This document shows positions 44,969 to 53,534 of a DNA stretch of 59,666 nucleotides, piece after piece. A model generated the notes under the pieces. That model made no database searches and had not been told where the DNA came from. It saw nothing but the letters and a program-made list of their open reading frames with translations. This DNA is from Dehalococcoidia bacterium (GTDB lineage: Bacteria; Chloroflexota; Dehalococcoidia; SZUA-161; SpSt-899): assembly GCA_028711995.1 (NCBI GenBank), contig JAQTRE010000005.1, forward strand, positions 1 through 59,666, given 5' to 3'. Both the position numbers and the translations under genes were made by a program. Every line of letters starts with the position of its first letter. Position 1 is the first letter of the stretch.

Positions 44969-45924
44969 GTGGCGTGGAGAAAGTCTTGGTTCTGGACCGG
45001 GTGGAGACCCTGACTGGGCAAAAGAGGCAGGCGCTGGCAGAGCTGGGAATACCCCGGAGTACCTACTATCGGTGGCGGCATGGGGAGTCATTTCCAGGGA
45101 AGAGGAGAAGGCCATGGAACCGGATCACTCCCGAAGAAGACGACAAGGTACTGGCCCTGGCCCGTGAGTTTCCTGAGTTCAGCAGTCGGCAACTCTCAAC
45201 CTGGATTACCGATCATGAAGCTTTCGCCATATCGGAGTCAACGGTGTACCGCATCTTAAGAAGGGAAGGGCTCGTGAAACGTCAGGAGACCAAACCAATG
45301 GCCGGTAAGGAATACCACACCAAGACCACGCGGCCGCACCAAATGTGGGCCACGGATGCCTCCTACTTCCGGGTGGTCGGCTGGGGCTACTATTACCTGG
45401 TGACCGTGATGGATGACTATTCCCGCTTCATCCTGGGGTGGAAGCTGCAAAAGGATATGACGGCCAACTCCCTCATCGAGGTAGTCCAGGAAGCGATTGA
45501 TACCACCGGCATGACCGATATCCCCGTTGAGGACCGTACCAAACTGCTCTCAGATAACGGAGCCGGTTATGTCTCCAGAGCCTTCCGGGATTACCTGCAC
45601 CTGGTGGGCATCGGTCATATCCTGTCCGCACCGTTCCATCCTCAGACCAACGGAAAGGTGGAGCGTTATCAGCAGTCTCTAAAGCGAGAGGTGAACCAGT
45701 TGCCCTATGAGCTTCCCAGCCTGCTGGAACAGGCCATTGCCGACTTCGTCGACTACTATAACTATCGCCGTTACCACCAGGCACTCAGCAACGTCACGCC
45801 TGCTGATGTCCTATATGACCGGAGAGAGCAGATACTGGAACGCCGGAAGGAGGTGAGGTCACAAACACTCAATCATCGCAGAGCTTACAATCAGTCCTTC
45901 AAAGAGCTTATTCTCTCCACCTGA
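44965..45924 (+). CDS. IS3-family OrfB, integrase-type transposase
   Basis: A 319-residue protein. An N-terminal HTH_21-like segment (LGIPRSTYYRWRHGE) leads to the rve integrase core with Asp in MWATDASYFRVVGWGYYYLV, Asp in LLSDNGAGYVSRAFRDYL, and Glu in HPQTNGKVERYQQSLKREV. All three DDE residues are present at normal spacing, so the element may still be mobile. Its IR ends and target repeat are intact. Confidence 0.88.
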   Translation: MSGVEKVLVLDRVETLTGQKRQALAELGIPRSTYYRWRHGESFPGKRRRPWNRITPEEDDKVLALAREFPEFSSRQLSTWITDHEAFAISESTVYRILRREGLVKRQETKPMAGKEYHTKTTRPHQMWATDASYFRVVGWGYYYLVTVMDDYSRFILGWKLQKDMTANSLIEVVQEAIDTTGMTDIPVEDRTKLLSDNGAGYVSRAFRDYLHLVGIGHILSAPFHPQTNGKVERYQQSLKREVNQLPYELPSLLEQAIADFVDYYNYRRYHQALSNVTPADVLYDRREQILERRKEVRSQTLNHRRAYNQSFKELILST

Positions 45925-45976
45925 AGACCCAAAAGTGTTCGATTCAAAAAGTGTCCCATTTCGCTGATTGACAACA

Positions 45977-46994
45977 GGCAAGACATATAGGCCGTTGACC
46001 GAAATAGAGCTGGAACTGGCCCGGACCAAGAGGGAATTGGCAGAGACTCGGATGGAGCGGGACCTGCTAAAAAAGCAGCCGTGTACTTTGCCAAGGAGTC
46101 GCTGCCCGGTACACGATGATGAAGGAGATGCGACTTCAGTACCCGGTGCCGATGATGTGCCGGATTTACCAGGTATCCGCCAGCGGCTACTACGCCTGGT
46201 CGGAGAGACCGCCGTCGAAGCGATCTCGTGAGGAAGCGCGGTTGGAACTGGAGATCAAGGCAGCACATAAGCGGACGCGTCAGACCTGTGGTCCTGATCG
46301 GTTGCGGCGCGACATGGAGGAACACGACATCCATGTCGGGATATGGCGGATCAGACGCATCCGGAATAAGCTGGGCATACGCTGTAAACAGACGAAGAAG
46401 TACGAGGCCACCACTGACTCCAAGCATGCCCTGCCGGTAGCAGAGAACTTATTGAACCAGCAGTTTGAGATATCTCAGCCCAATACGGTCTGGGTGAGTG
46501 ATATCACCTACATCCCAACAGGGGAAGGCTGGCTGTATCTGGCCGGCCACAAGGATCTTCGCACTGGCCAGATCGTCGGCTATGCCATGGGAGAGCGTTT
46601 GACCAAGAGCCTGGTGAGCCAATCGCTGTTCCAGGCTGTGGCCGCCAAACGACCCGCAAAGGGGTTGATTCACCACTCCGATCGGGGCAGTCAATATTGC
46701 TCTTTTGAGTATCAGAAGCTGCTGGACCGGTTTGGAATGAGGGCATCGATGAGCCAGAAAGGGAACTGTTATGACAACGCACCCATGGAGAGCTTCTGGG
46801 GAACGCTCAAGCAAGAACTGGTCCACCACTGTCGGTACAGGACCAGACAGGAGGCGATCCGGGATATCAGCGAGTATATCGAAGTGTTCTACAACCGGCA
46901 GCGGCGACAGGCCAGACTAGGGTACATGTCCCCGGTGGCTTATGAGCAACATCTCTATGCTGGACAGCTGGTGGCATGAAGGGGTTTTGGTGTC
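45977..46994 (+). mobile_element. IS3-family insertion sequence, copy 2, right part
   Basis: Resumes orfA (KTYRPLTEIELELARTKREL) after the nested IS, then an intact orfB, and ends TTTTGGTGTCCA at about 46994, the complement of the left end TGGACACC seen in copy 1. An A6 run lies in orfA (GCTAAAAAAGC), where copy 1 has A7. Confidence 0.78.
46116..46979 (+). CDS. IS3-family OrfB transposase
   Basis: A 287-residue integrase-core transposase. N-terminal HTH_21: MKEMRLQYPVPMMCRIYQVS. The core has Asp in WVSDITYIPTGEGWLYLAGH, Asp in HHSDRGSQYCSFEYQKLLDR, and Glu in NAPMESFWGTLKQEL. It is full length, unlike copy 1 at 23751, which has a stop and a frameshift. Its own orfA is split by the nested IS, so it probably cannot be made as the usual fusion. 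Confidence 0.87.
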   Translation: MMKEMRLQYPVPMMCRIYQVSASGYYAWSERPPSKRSREEARLELEIKAAHKRTRQTCGPDRLRRDMEEHDIHVGIWRIRRIRNKLGIRCKQTKKYEATTDSKHALPVAENLLNQQFEISQPNTVWVSDITYIPTGEGWLYLAGHKDLRTGQIVGYAMGERLTKSLVSQSLFQAVAAKRPAKGLIHHSDRGSQYCSFEYQKLLDRFGMRASMSQKGNCYDNAPMESFWGTLKQELVHHCRYRTRQEAIRDISEYIEVFYNRQRRQARLGYMSPVAYEQHLYAGQLVA

Positions 46995-47058
46995 CACTAT
47001 GGAGTCAGACCCCACCTGAAAGTGGTCTGACTAATATTATCGCAGTCCACTATTGCCA
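46992..47058 (+). repeat. hairpin-bearing repeat module, copy 2
   Basis: From TCCACTATGGAGTCAGACC to GCAGTCCACTATTGCCA, nearly identical to copy 1 at 25879-25943. The hairpin GTCAGACC / GGTCTGAC is intact. The downstream transposase coding seen at copy 1 is missing, and the PAS-winged-helix gene follows at once. Confidence 0.65.
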
Positions 47059-47096
47059 TCCGCCCTCAAATTGAAGAGCCAGTTGTCCGGAGGACA

Positions 47097-48266
47097 TTAT
47101 CCCCGATCCGACAGCATGTATCCAAAGCCACGATTGGCGATGATGAATCGTGACTCCCTTGCGTTATCCCCCATTTTCAACCTGATCCGGCACAGATTAA
47201 CATAGAGTAGCTCTTTGTCACCCAGTGAACTGCTGCCCCAAACCTCATTCACAAGTTGATCTTGAGTGACAACTGAACCCGCATTTCGAGCCAGACAGGT
47301 CAACAGTTTATACTCAGTGGCACTCAGACTAATTTGCTGTCCCCTTATGGTGACTCTGCATCGAGAAAAGTCGATTGTCAGGTCACCGGATCGGAACACG
47401 TTCTCACTGGCCAACTCGCTGCTGCCTCCGTTCTCTTGGGCATTTGTCACATGGTTACCACACGACCTCAATGCTTCTAGATGTTGTGTATCTGCATCCT
47501 TCAGTCCCCTTCTCTTTGTCAAATCGCTCACGTAGACAATCAAGGCAATCGTGTCCGCATACGTCCTGAGGTAGCCACTAGAAATACCTATAGGTATGCT
47601 GACACCGTCTTTTCTAATCATCAACGATTCACATAGCCCTGGTGCGACTTCCTGCCCTTTTCTCAAAGAGTGAATATCTCTTTCACTATTCTGCATTTCC
47701 CCAGGGACTAAATCTCGTAATGACAACGACTTCAGCTCATTGATAGTGTATCCTGATAATCGCAAGAAATTAGCATTGGCAAGAAAACAATTGAGCCCAT
47801 TGCTACCTCTATCCTGAAAGGCAGCAATGCACTCGCCAATTGGTCTTATGTCTTGGAATATGCCAAAATACTTTTCGAGATCCGCTCCTTCTTTGACTTG
47901 TAGCTTCGATTCCGATTTACTCCTCTTCCTCTTGAGGACCCCTGCAATGGCTGGCTGGAGTCTGTATTGGATAGGCCATACGATACAGTGGTATGAAACT
48001 TTTTCGTGCTTGACATTCAACGCGACGGCATCGAACGATCCAAAGAGTCCCTGCTGTCCCAGTACTTTGCGGTGTACACTTGACACGTTGCCTGCACACT
48101 CTGGGGATACCAGCGACGTCCACTCACGCCCAATGTGATCCTTCGGGGAAAACCCGTCGCTCTCCATTACTTCTCGTCTGTTATACACAACCCTCCCGCT
48201 TTGAAGCACAAAATGCGCATATCCTAAGTTCAGCATGTTAGCCAATTGTGTGTTCATTTGTTGCAC
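47097..48266 (-). CDS. PAS-domain protein with C-terminal OmpR-type winged helix (transcription regulator)
   Basis: 389 residues with a GTG start at 48266 (or the ATG at 48257); no clear Shine-Dalgarno. A PAS-like region at about 10-100 (NLGYAHFVLQSGRVVYNRRE, then GREWTSLVSPECAG) and a second at about 135-255 (FLANANFLRLSGYTINELKS, MIRKDGVSIPIGISSGYLRT) precede a winged helix from about 290 (GDLTIDFSRCRVTIRGQQIS, LSATEYKLLTCLARNAGSVV, RFIIANRGFGYML). No receiver domain and no kinase, so it is a one-component sensor-regulator. It is cytoplasmic and may sense a small ligand or redox state. Divergent from the Lrp-like gene, with a 586-base shared upstream region. Confidence 0.84.
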   Translation of the reverse strand: MQQMNTQLANMLNLGYAHFVLQSGRVVYNRREVMESDGFSPKDHIGREWTSLVSPECAGNVSSVHRKVLGQQGLFGSFDAVALNVKHEKVSYHCIVWPIQYRLQPAIAGVLKRKRSKSESKLQVKEGADLEKYFGIFQDIRPIGECIAAFQDRGSNGLNCFLANANFLRLSGYTINELKSLSLRDLVPGEMQNSERDIHSLRKGQEVAPGLCESLMIRKDGVSIPIGISSGYLRTYADTIALIVYVSDLTKRRGLKDADTQHLEALRSCGNHVTNAQENGGSSELASENVFRSGDLTIDFSRCRVTIRGQQISLSATEYKLLTCLARNAGSVVTQDQLVNEVWGSSSLGDKELLYVNLCRIRLKMGDNARESRFIIANRGFGYMLSDRG

Positions 48267-48852
48267 TACAGTACGTACTTTGTCCAGTTAGCGTAACGGT
48301 AATTGCACTTTCATTGCCACCAAATCAGATTTCAATCTGTTTGTTGAGTATTGTACATTGTAACAGCATTCAGCAACATTGTCAATATATTTCCTACAGT
48401 AAGTATACGAGCGTAACTTAATTTGGCATATACATTACACATTGTTACCATATACCATACAATATGATACTATAAAAACAGACCTGTTATGAACACCAGC
48501 ACCTTGGTGTACGCCTTACTCCAGAGGTTTTTCTGATCTGTTCAATGTGTAACCAATGGCAATTGATCCAAACCCTGCAGGGGTAAGGGACTGATGTAAA
48601 AAGTGATGTTAAAAGATGTTACAATCTCAATGATCTGTATGTAATAGAATCTCGGGTTAAATCTGCGGCTCTTGACTCTTATATGGACACTTGATTACCG
48701 TCTGGTTGAATCCCTTGGCTGAACGGGTTCCAGTGACAGGGCTAGCTGGTAGATGTGACTTATCCTGGTCTGCTATCTGAATACCCACTTAACGATTCTA
48801 ACCTATGCTTTCAAGGTGTCCAAACTAATAGCATTATGCATGAGGTGTTCAA
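48267..48852. promoter_or_regulatory. divergent AT-rich intergenic region with TGTTAC/GTAACA-like repeats
   Basis: 586 bases between two divergent regulator genes, clearly richer in A+T than the surroundings. Repeated short motifs recur in both orientations: CATTGTAACAG (about 48357), CATTGTTACC (about 48440), GATGTTACAATC (about 48613) and TGTGTAACCAATGG (about 48545). These may be operator half-sites for one of the regulators. No gene is seen. Confidence 0.4.
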
Positions 48853-49878
48853 ATGTCAGTGAATGATCCCCAACCGATGTCATGGCCACCAAAGAATCGA
48901 CATTTCGCAACGCCCAATGGGGAAGGCAATATGGACAACAGTGGTCTCCCCATAGTCAAGCTGGATGAATTAGACCTTGAGTTGGTGAAAGAATTGGAGC
49001 TTAATCCCAGGCAAAGTGTTCGTGATCTGGCCACAAAGCTGAGAGTAAGTCATGCAACCGTTCACAAGAGATTTCGCTGGTTGGTTGACGAGGGAATGAT
49101 CAAATTTGGTGCCGTGTGTGATCAGGCAGCCTTGGGCTTTCAAGTGAGCGTGGTGGTGGCATTACATACACGCTCAGGTAAAGCACATGTGGTTGCGAAT
49201 GAGTTAGCCCATAACTCGAGCATTATGTTTGTCTATTTGACTAGCGGTCGCTACGATATTATCGTCTCTGCAGTTTTCTGCAACCGGCAGGAGGTACTCA
49301 TCTTTCTGGACCAACAATTGAGTCGTATTCCAGATGTCATCAACGCCGAAACAATGATGGTGCTAAAGTTTAAGAAGCGTTCTTGGATGTATTTGCGTGG
49401 CGAAACGGTTGGCTACCAAGAGGCTGCGCGTTCTGTCGACCAATCAGAACTTAGCTTGATTAGGGAACTTGAACTGAACCCCAGAGCGAGCATCCCCCAT
49501 CTGGTAAAAAAGACAGGAATGAGCAGACCGTCTGTAACCAGCAAACTGCAGGCGCTGCTAAACGACAACATTCTTAAAGTGGTCACCGTTGCAGATCCGT
49601 TGCGATTTGGTTTTGGTGTGGAAGCAATGATACTTATGAGGGTCGAATTGGGCAGCATCAGTTCAGTAGCTGACACCTTCACGGCTGACAGGAGAATTTC
49701 CAAAATACTCATACTTGCCGGTCGGTTCAACATAGTGTTACGGGTGATGTTTGAAAATGTGACAGAGATGTCCCATTTCTTGACGATGGAATTAGGCAGT
49801 ATTCCTAGCATTGTAGAGAAGGAGACAATGATCCATGTAGCGCATCCAAAGCGAGTGTTTTCATTACCGGATCGATAA
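48853..49878 (+). CDS. tandem Lrp/AsnC-family regulator (two HTH-RAM modules)
   Basis: A 341-residue protein; the ATG at 48853 has a weak site, and the ATG at 48931 behind GGGGAAGG is an alternative that leaves both modules intact. Module 1: LDELDLELVKELELNPRQSV, RDLATKLRVSHATVHKRFRW, then a RAM-like ligand domain (VVVALHTRSGKAHVVANELA). Module 2: DQSELSLIRELELNPRASIP, LVKKTGMSRPSVTSKLQALL, and a second RAM domain (AMILMRVELGSISSVADTFT). Ordinary Lrp proteins (~150-160 residues) dimerise; here two units are fused. It probably responds to an amino or organic acid and may control the nearby acid-degradation genes. Confidence 0.85.
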   Translation: MSVNDPQPMSWPPKNRHFATPNGEGNMDNSGLPIVKLDELDLELVKELELNPRQSVRDLATKLRVSHATVHKRFRWLVDEGMIKFGAVCDQAALGFQVSVVVALHTRSGKAHVVANELAHNSSIMFVYLTSGRYDIIVSAVFCNRQEVLIFLDQQLSRIPDVINAETMMVLKFKKRSWMYLRGETVGYQEAARSVDQSELSLIRELELNPRASIPHLVKKTGMSRPSVTSKLQALLNDNILKVVTVADPLRFGFGVEAMILMRVELGSISSVADTFTADRRISKILILAGRFNIVLRVMFENVTEMSHFLTMELGSIPSIVEKETMIHVAHPKRVFSLPDR

Positions 49879-49955
49879 GTGCACTCGGTGCATTGCACTG
49901 ATGGTGAAGACCATAGGACGATGCTCCCATTTTGGGTGAGGTAAGATAGAAAAAA

Positions 49956-50025
49956 CGGACTGCGATAATATAATCAGGCCACTTTCAGGTGGGGCCTGAC
50001 TCGAAAACGGACCGGCTCAGTGCCT
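49956..50025 (-). repeat. hairpin-bearing repeat module, copy 3 (inverted)
   Basis: The minus strand reads GGCACTGAGCCGGTCC, then a hairpin with arms GTCAGGCC / GGCCTGAT (49973-50000), then TATATTATCGCAGTCC. Relative to copies 1 and 2 one stem pair changed from A-T to G-C on both sides. It overlaps the start of a transposase fragment on the plus strand. Confidence 0.6.
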
Positions 50026-50173
50026 CAATCGTCGAATTCCCGACTTGGGAACCAGGCAACGCTACATCGTTGCCTGGGAGAACGACCGGAATAATCGGCA
50101 GTCCAAGATACACTGGCATTTCTCCACTACCGATGCACGTACCAAGCTGAAACATCTTTATCCGAACCTATAG
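50002..50173 (+). pseudogene. transposase C-terminal fragment (IS630-like, tentative)
   Basis: The plus strand encodes QCLNRRIPDLGTRQRYIVAW, ENDRNNRQSKIHWHFSTTDA, then RTKLKHLYPNL and a stop. W-x-F-(S/T)-T-x-(D/E)AR-x-KLK-x-LYP is a C-terminal pattern of some DDE transposases. There is no start or catalytic core. The region 49879-49955 before it is spacer. Confidence 0.5.
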
Positions 50174-50239
50174 GTGGTACTGGATACTAGCACCAGGTAT
50201 TTGTATGTGCGGTCTAGCCTTTCGTGAAGTTCCGCGACT

Positions 50240-50530
50240 TTATTCCAACCTCCTCTCTAAATACTTCTTGCATCTGAAATGATCGATAAGTAGATCCTGG
50301 ACACCTTGCCACTTCACATACTCAATGACCTGTTTCTCATTCAGCCCTATTGTGGAAACAAAGTATCCTGGTGACCAGACCACCTGCTCCTTCCAGTAGA
50401 CCTTCTCCAACCATGCAAACTTTTCCCTCAGATTACTCGCCGTATATTGCTTCATCTCACCAACTACGTCGCTCACTGCATACTTCGGCGGAATCACTAT
50501 CACCATGTGTATATGATCCAATAAACCCGA
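50240..50530 (-). pseudogene. IS200/IS605 tnpA fragment (uninterrupted homolog of the copy A site)
   Basis: On the minus strand: LDHIHMVIVIPPKYAVSDVV, GEMKQYTASNLREKFAWLEK, VYWKEQVVWSPGYFVSTIGL. The HUH pair (HIH) and the catalytic-tyrosine helix region (SPGYFVSTIG) are seen; the N-terminal ~45 residues and the proper C-terminus are missing. At 50434-50445 it reads CAGATTACTCGCCG, the sequence that at 44258 is broken by the mini-element after TTACTC. 50531-50872 holds no recognisable gene. Confidence 0.75.
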
Positions 50531-50872
50531 AGGGCAGAGTTCTTAGAGGTAGGGGAGTAGAACATGCGTATCCAAATAGCGACATATTAAGTGACGATAT
50601 GAACATAATATCGTTATTGTCATCAGCTATGTCTCTAAATTGTGTCTACTAATTGACAGCAATGGTTATCAATGTTACAATAAGCGAAATTCTTATATGT
50701 ATGCAGAGAGAGAACCTCTCTCCTCGATCAGCTTGGAGCCATCAATTGTCGTAGGGCCATCCGGTTTTACAAAGTGTTTCAAGTCAACTCTTGAAATGAA
50801 TATGACCTTGCCCCGCAAAAACTGATCCAGGTAAAATGTTAGACTTGGACAGGATCGAAAGGGGGACTTGTA

Positions 50873-51165
50873 ATGGCAAAGAAGCGGTATGGAGCCGAGC
50901 AGATCATCAACAAGCTGAGGGAAGTTGAGGTGATGTTGAGCAATGGTTCCATGATCGGGGAAGCCAGCCGAAAGATCGGGGTGACCAAAAGGCGTATTAT
51001 CGGTGGCGCAAAGAGTATGGCGGGATGACGGTGGAGCAGGCCAAGCAATTGAAGGATCTGAAGAAGGAGAATGCGCGGCTGAAGAAGTTGGTAGCGGATC
51101 TGTCGTGGATAACGCCATCCTTAAAGAGGTATCGCAGGGAAACTTCTGAGCCCGTCGAAGAGACG
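50873..51165 (+). pseudogene. IS3-family OrfA relic
   Basis: From the ATG at 50873 behind AAAGGGGG: MAKKRYGAEQIINKLREVEV, MLSNGSMIGEASRKIGVTK, then a one-base frameshift to YYRWRKEYGGMTVEQAKQLK and DLKKENARLKKLVADLSW. This is a helix-turn-helix OrfA of the same type as the relic at 15704. No orfB follows; 51166-51454 shows no clear gene. Confidence 0.75.
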
Positions 51166-51454
51166 TCAGGTAGTGGCTCATGTCTGTGATGAGCTTAAGA
51201 TCTCTGAGAGACAGGCTTGTCAAGTGGTGATCAAGCAGCCCAGGACAATGCAGGTGGTCGCATACTTGACATTCTCATAGCGGCAGGTCAACGTCCTACA
51301 AGGGAAGAAGTCCACGCCGGTAGCCAGAGCGGACAGACTTTCGATAGAAGTCGCCTCGATAACATCGGGCGCAACAAGGAAGCAAGAGAATGACGATTTA
51401 CCTGTGTGGAAGAGGGCAAGACCTTCATGAACAATATAATACTGGGAGGAATAG

Positions 51455-52378
51455 ATGCAGAAGCAATACCATTACAAGAGGGTGGTTCCGGGGCGTGCGC
51501 CTTACTGTCTCTATGAGGTGGATCGAGAGGCAAAGATAGCCCGGATCACCTTTAACAAGCCGGAGAAGCTGAATATGGCTGACTCCGAGGAATATATGCA
51601 GTTGACAGCCCGGATCATCGAAGCCGGAGAGGACCCGGATGTGAAGGTGATCATTTTGAAAGGTGCAGGAGATCATTTCTCCAGCGGAGCGGATACGTCG
51701 CTGATCATCGGTGATGATACGCTCAAACCGGGTGAGGTAGAGCGGCCTCGAAGCCAGGGTTTCCGTACTGTAGAGCTGCGGAACTCGGCTTACGGGCGCA
51801 GGTCATTCAATCAGACACCCCATAACAGCCCCAAAGTAACCATCTGTCAGGTACACGGATATTGCTACGGCGGTCATTTCCAGATCGCTTCCGGCTGTGA
51901 CTTCATAGTCGCCAGTGATGAGGCCAGGTTCACCCATCCGGGATACCGGTATATCGGTCCTATGGGCGAGGATATGGTTCTGATGATCCTCAAAATCGGT
52001 TTGACCAAAACCAAGGAAATTATGTTCACAGGCCGAGGGATGACTGCCCAGGAAGCGTTGGACTGTGGACTGGTCAATAAGGTTGTTCCTCTGGACAAGC
52101 TTGAGGATGAGACTAACAAGCTGGCGGAGTTGATTTGCCGCCAGGCTGCCGACTCGTTGTATATCGGCAAACAGAACTTCAATACGGCGTTGGCCATCAT
52201 GGGGAAACAGGCGCAAGCTTCGGCCGGATTGGCAGCCCATGTGTGGGCGCATATGATGCGAAGCGAGCCGGATGAGTTCAATCTGATCCGGTCGGGAAGA
52301 GAGGGAGGCACGAAGGGCGCCTTGGCAGCGAACAAAGAGCGCTGGAAAGATAGTTCGCTGGTGAAGCCGAAGGAGTAA
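51455..52378 (+). CDS. crotonase-family enzyme A (enoyl-CoA hydratase/isomerase superfamily)
   Basis: A 307-residue protein behind GGGAGGAATAG; longer than standard crotonases by about 45 residues, mostly around GDDTLKPGEVERPRSQGFRT. It has ITFNKPEKLN, the first oxyanion loop HFSSGADTSL and the second VHGYCYGGHFQIASGCD. At the classical glutamate positions it has Gln (HFQIAS) and Gly (FTHPGY). An acidic pair in GPMGEDM lies near the place where isomerases and dehalogenases have Asp. A plain hydratase function is therefore unlikely. Its partner B starts 5 bases after it, the two are clearly paralogous, and a CoA-transferase follows. Confidence 0.82.
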   Translation: MQKQYHYKRVVPGRAPYCLYEVDREAKIARITFNKPEKLNMADSEEYMQLTARIIEAGEDPDVKVIILKGAGDHFSSGADTSLIIGDDTLKPGEVERPRSQGFRTVELRNSAYGRRSFNQTPHNSPKVTICQVHGYCYGGHFQIASGCDFIVASDEARFTHPGYRYIGPMGEDMVLMILKIGLTKTKEIMFTGRGMTAQEALDCGLVNKVVPLDKLEDETNKLAELICRQAADSLYIGKQNFNTALAIMGKQAQASAGLAAHVWAHMMRSEPDEFNLIRSGREGGTKGALAANKERWKDSSLVKPKE

Positions 52379-52382
52379 TGTG

Positions 52383-53306
52383 ATGGCCATAAAGAAGCAG
52401 GAAAGCTACCAAATTGCGGATGCCAAGTTCTTCCAGAAGTCGGAGAAACCCTATTGTATTTATGAAGTCGATAGGGAGAAGGGGATTGCTACTATCACCT
52501 TCAACAAGCCGGAGAAGCTGAATGCGGCAACCCCGGGCGATCTTCTGGAGTTGAGAGACCGGGTGATCGATGCCGAAGAGGATACCGACGTCAAGGTTGT
52601 GGTTTTCAAAGGAAGCGGAAAGTGTTTTTCCACCGGAGTAGATCTGGATTGGATAAAACAGGCCTACAATGAAAAGGGCAAGGAGAGGAGACCGAGCCAG
52701 AGATATCGGCATGCTCGTGCGGATAAACTCTACGGATTGAGGGGATTTTACCAGGTGGTGATGACCTGCCTCAAGGCCACGGTTGCTCAGGTTCACGGGC
52801 AGTGCTACGGCACAGCGTTCCAGCTTGCTGCCGTGTGCGATATCGTAATCGCCAGCGACGATGCCGAATTCACCGATCCTACATATCGCTTTATGGGGGC
52901 CTCGCCAGTTGACATGGTCCTCCTTTTCCACACCATCGGGCTGAAGAGAACCAAAGAGATGATGCTCACCGGAAGGCCCATCGGCGCCAAAGAGGCCGTC
53001 GAAGCTGGGTTGATCAATCGCGCGGTTCCAAAAGCCAAGCTGGATGAAGAGGTCAAGAAAGTCGTCGACATGATCTGTCGGCAGCCTTATGATGCAATTG
53101 TGACCGGAAAGGCTTGCTTTGAAACGGCTATGGATATTTCAGGCGTGGCCGCAGGCATTTATGCCGGCGTAGAAGAACAGACCTGGCAGACCAATATCCA
53201 GTTCAGGCCCGGGGAGTTCAATCTGATTAAGTCGTTGAAGGAAAAAGAGATCACGGGTGCCATTGAAGAGGAGAAGAACTATTTCAAAGAGAAGCCATTA
53301 AGGTAG
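52383..53306 (+). CDS. crotonase-family enzyme B
   Basis: About 307 residues from the ATG at 52383 (MAIKKQESYQIADAKFFQKS); the GTG at 52380 is an alternative. Layout as in enzyme A: ITFNKPEKLNAATP, CFSTGVDLDW (first loop), VHGQCYGTAFQLAAVCD (second loop; the usual GG is GT). The classical glutamates read Gln (AFQLAA) and Thr (FTDPTY); an Asp sits in ASPVDM. Its C-terminus (YAGVEEQTWQTNIQFRPGEF, FKEKPLR) occurs as relic copies at 5993 and 9691, so this lineage was duplicated at least three times. It may form a hetero-oligomer with enzyme A. Confidence 0.82.
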   Translation: MAIKKQESYQIADAKFFQKSEKPYCIYEVDREKGIATITFNKPEKLNAATPGDLLELRDRVIDAEEDTDVKVVVFKGSGKCFSTGVDLDWIKQAYNEKGKERRPSQRYRHARADKLYGLRGFYQVVMTCLKATVAQVHGQCYGTAFQLAAVCDIVIASDDAEFTDPTYRFMGASPVDMVLLFHTIGLKRTKEMMLTGRPIGAKEAVEAGLINRAVPKAKLDEEVKKVVDMICRQPYDAIVTGKACFETAMDISGVAAGIYAGVEEQTWQTNIQFRPGEFNLIKSLKEKEITGAIEEEKNYFKEKPLR

Positions 53307-53370
53307 GAATTCATTCCCAATCGAGACTGGAAAACAAGACTGAGTATTGAAGAAGAGAACTGAAGTAAGT

Positions 53371-53403
53371 ATAGTCAGGCTCTCAATATTGAAGCCTGAC
53401 TAT
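53371..53403. repeat. hairpin between crotonase B and the CoA-transferase gene
   Basis: 11-bp arms (ATAGTCAGGCT / AGCCTGACTAT) with an 11-base loop, in a 228-base gap with no gene. No T-run follows. It may attenuate or process the operon transcript. Confidence 0.5.
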
Positions 53404-53534
53404 GCTCAGAAGGTCGGGCAACGATCAGATGGCCGTGGCGCATCGCGAAAGCAAGTGAATACCTCTAAAGAGAGGGTATATTGGGGTTATCTTTACAGTG
53501 TTTTGCCACAGTGGCTGAAAGGAGCTGACAAGAT

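Larger units (their letters stand above)
44440..45976 (+). mobile_element. complete IS3-type insertion sequence nested in IS3 copy 2, with 8-bp target repeat
   Basis: GGCAAGAC is present on both sides (44432-44439 and 45977-45984). Ends start TGTAGATCGTCAGC and, on the complement of the right end, TGTTGTCAATCAGC; both then read AAATGGGACAC. Contains intact orfA and orfB. Its length of 1,537 bp is normal. The target sits inside the orfA codons for GKT of the older IS3. Confidence 0.82.
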
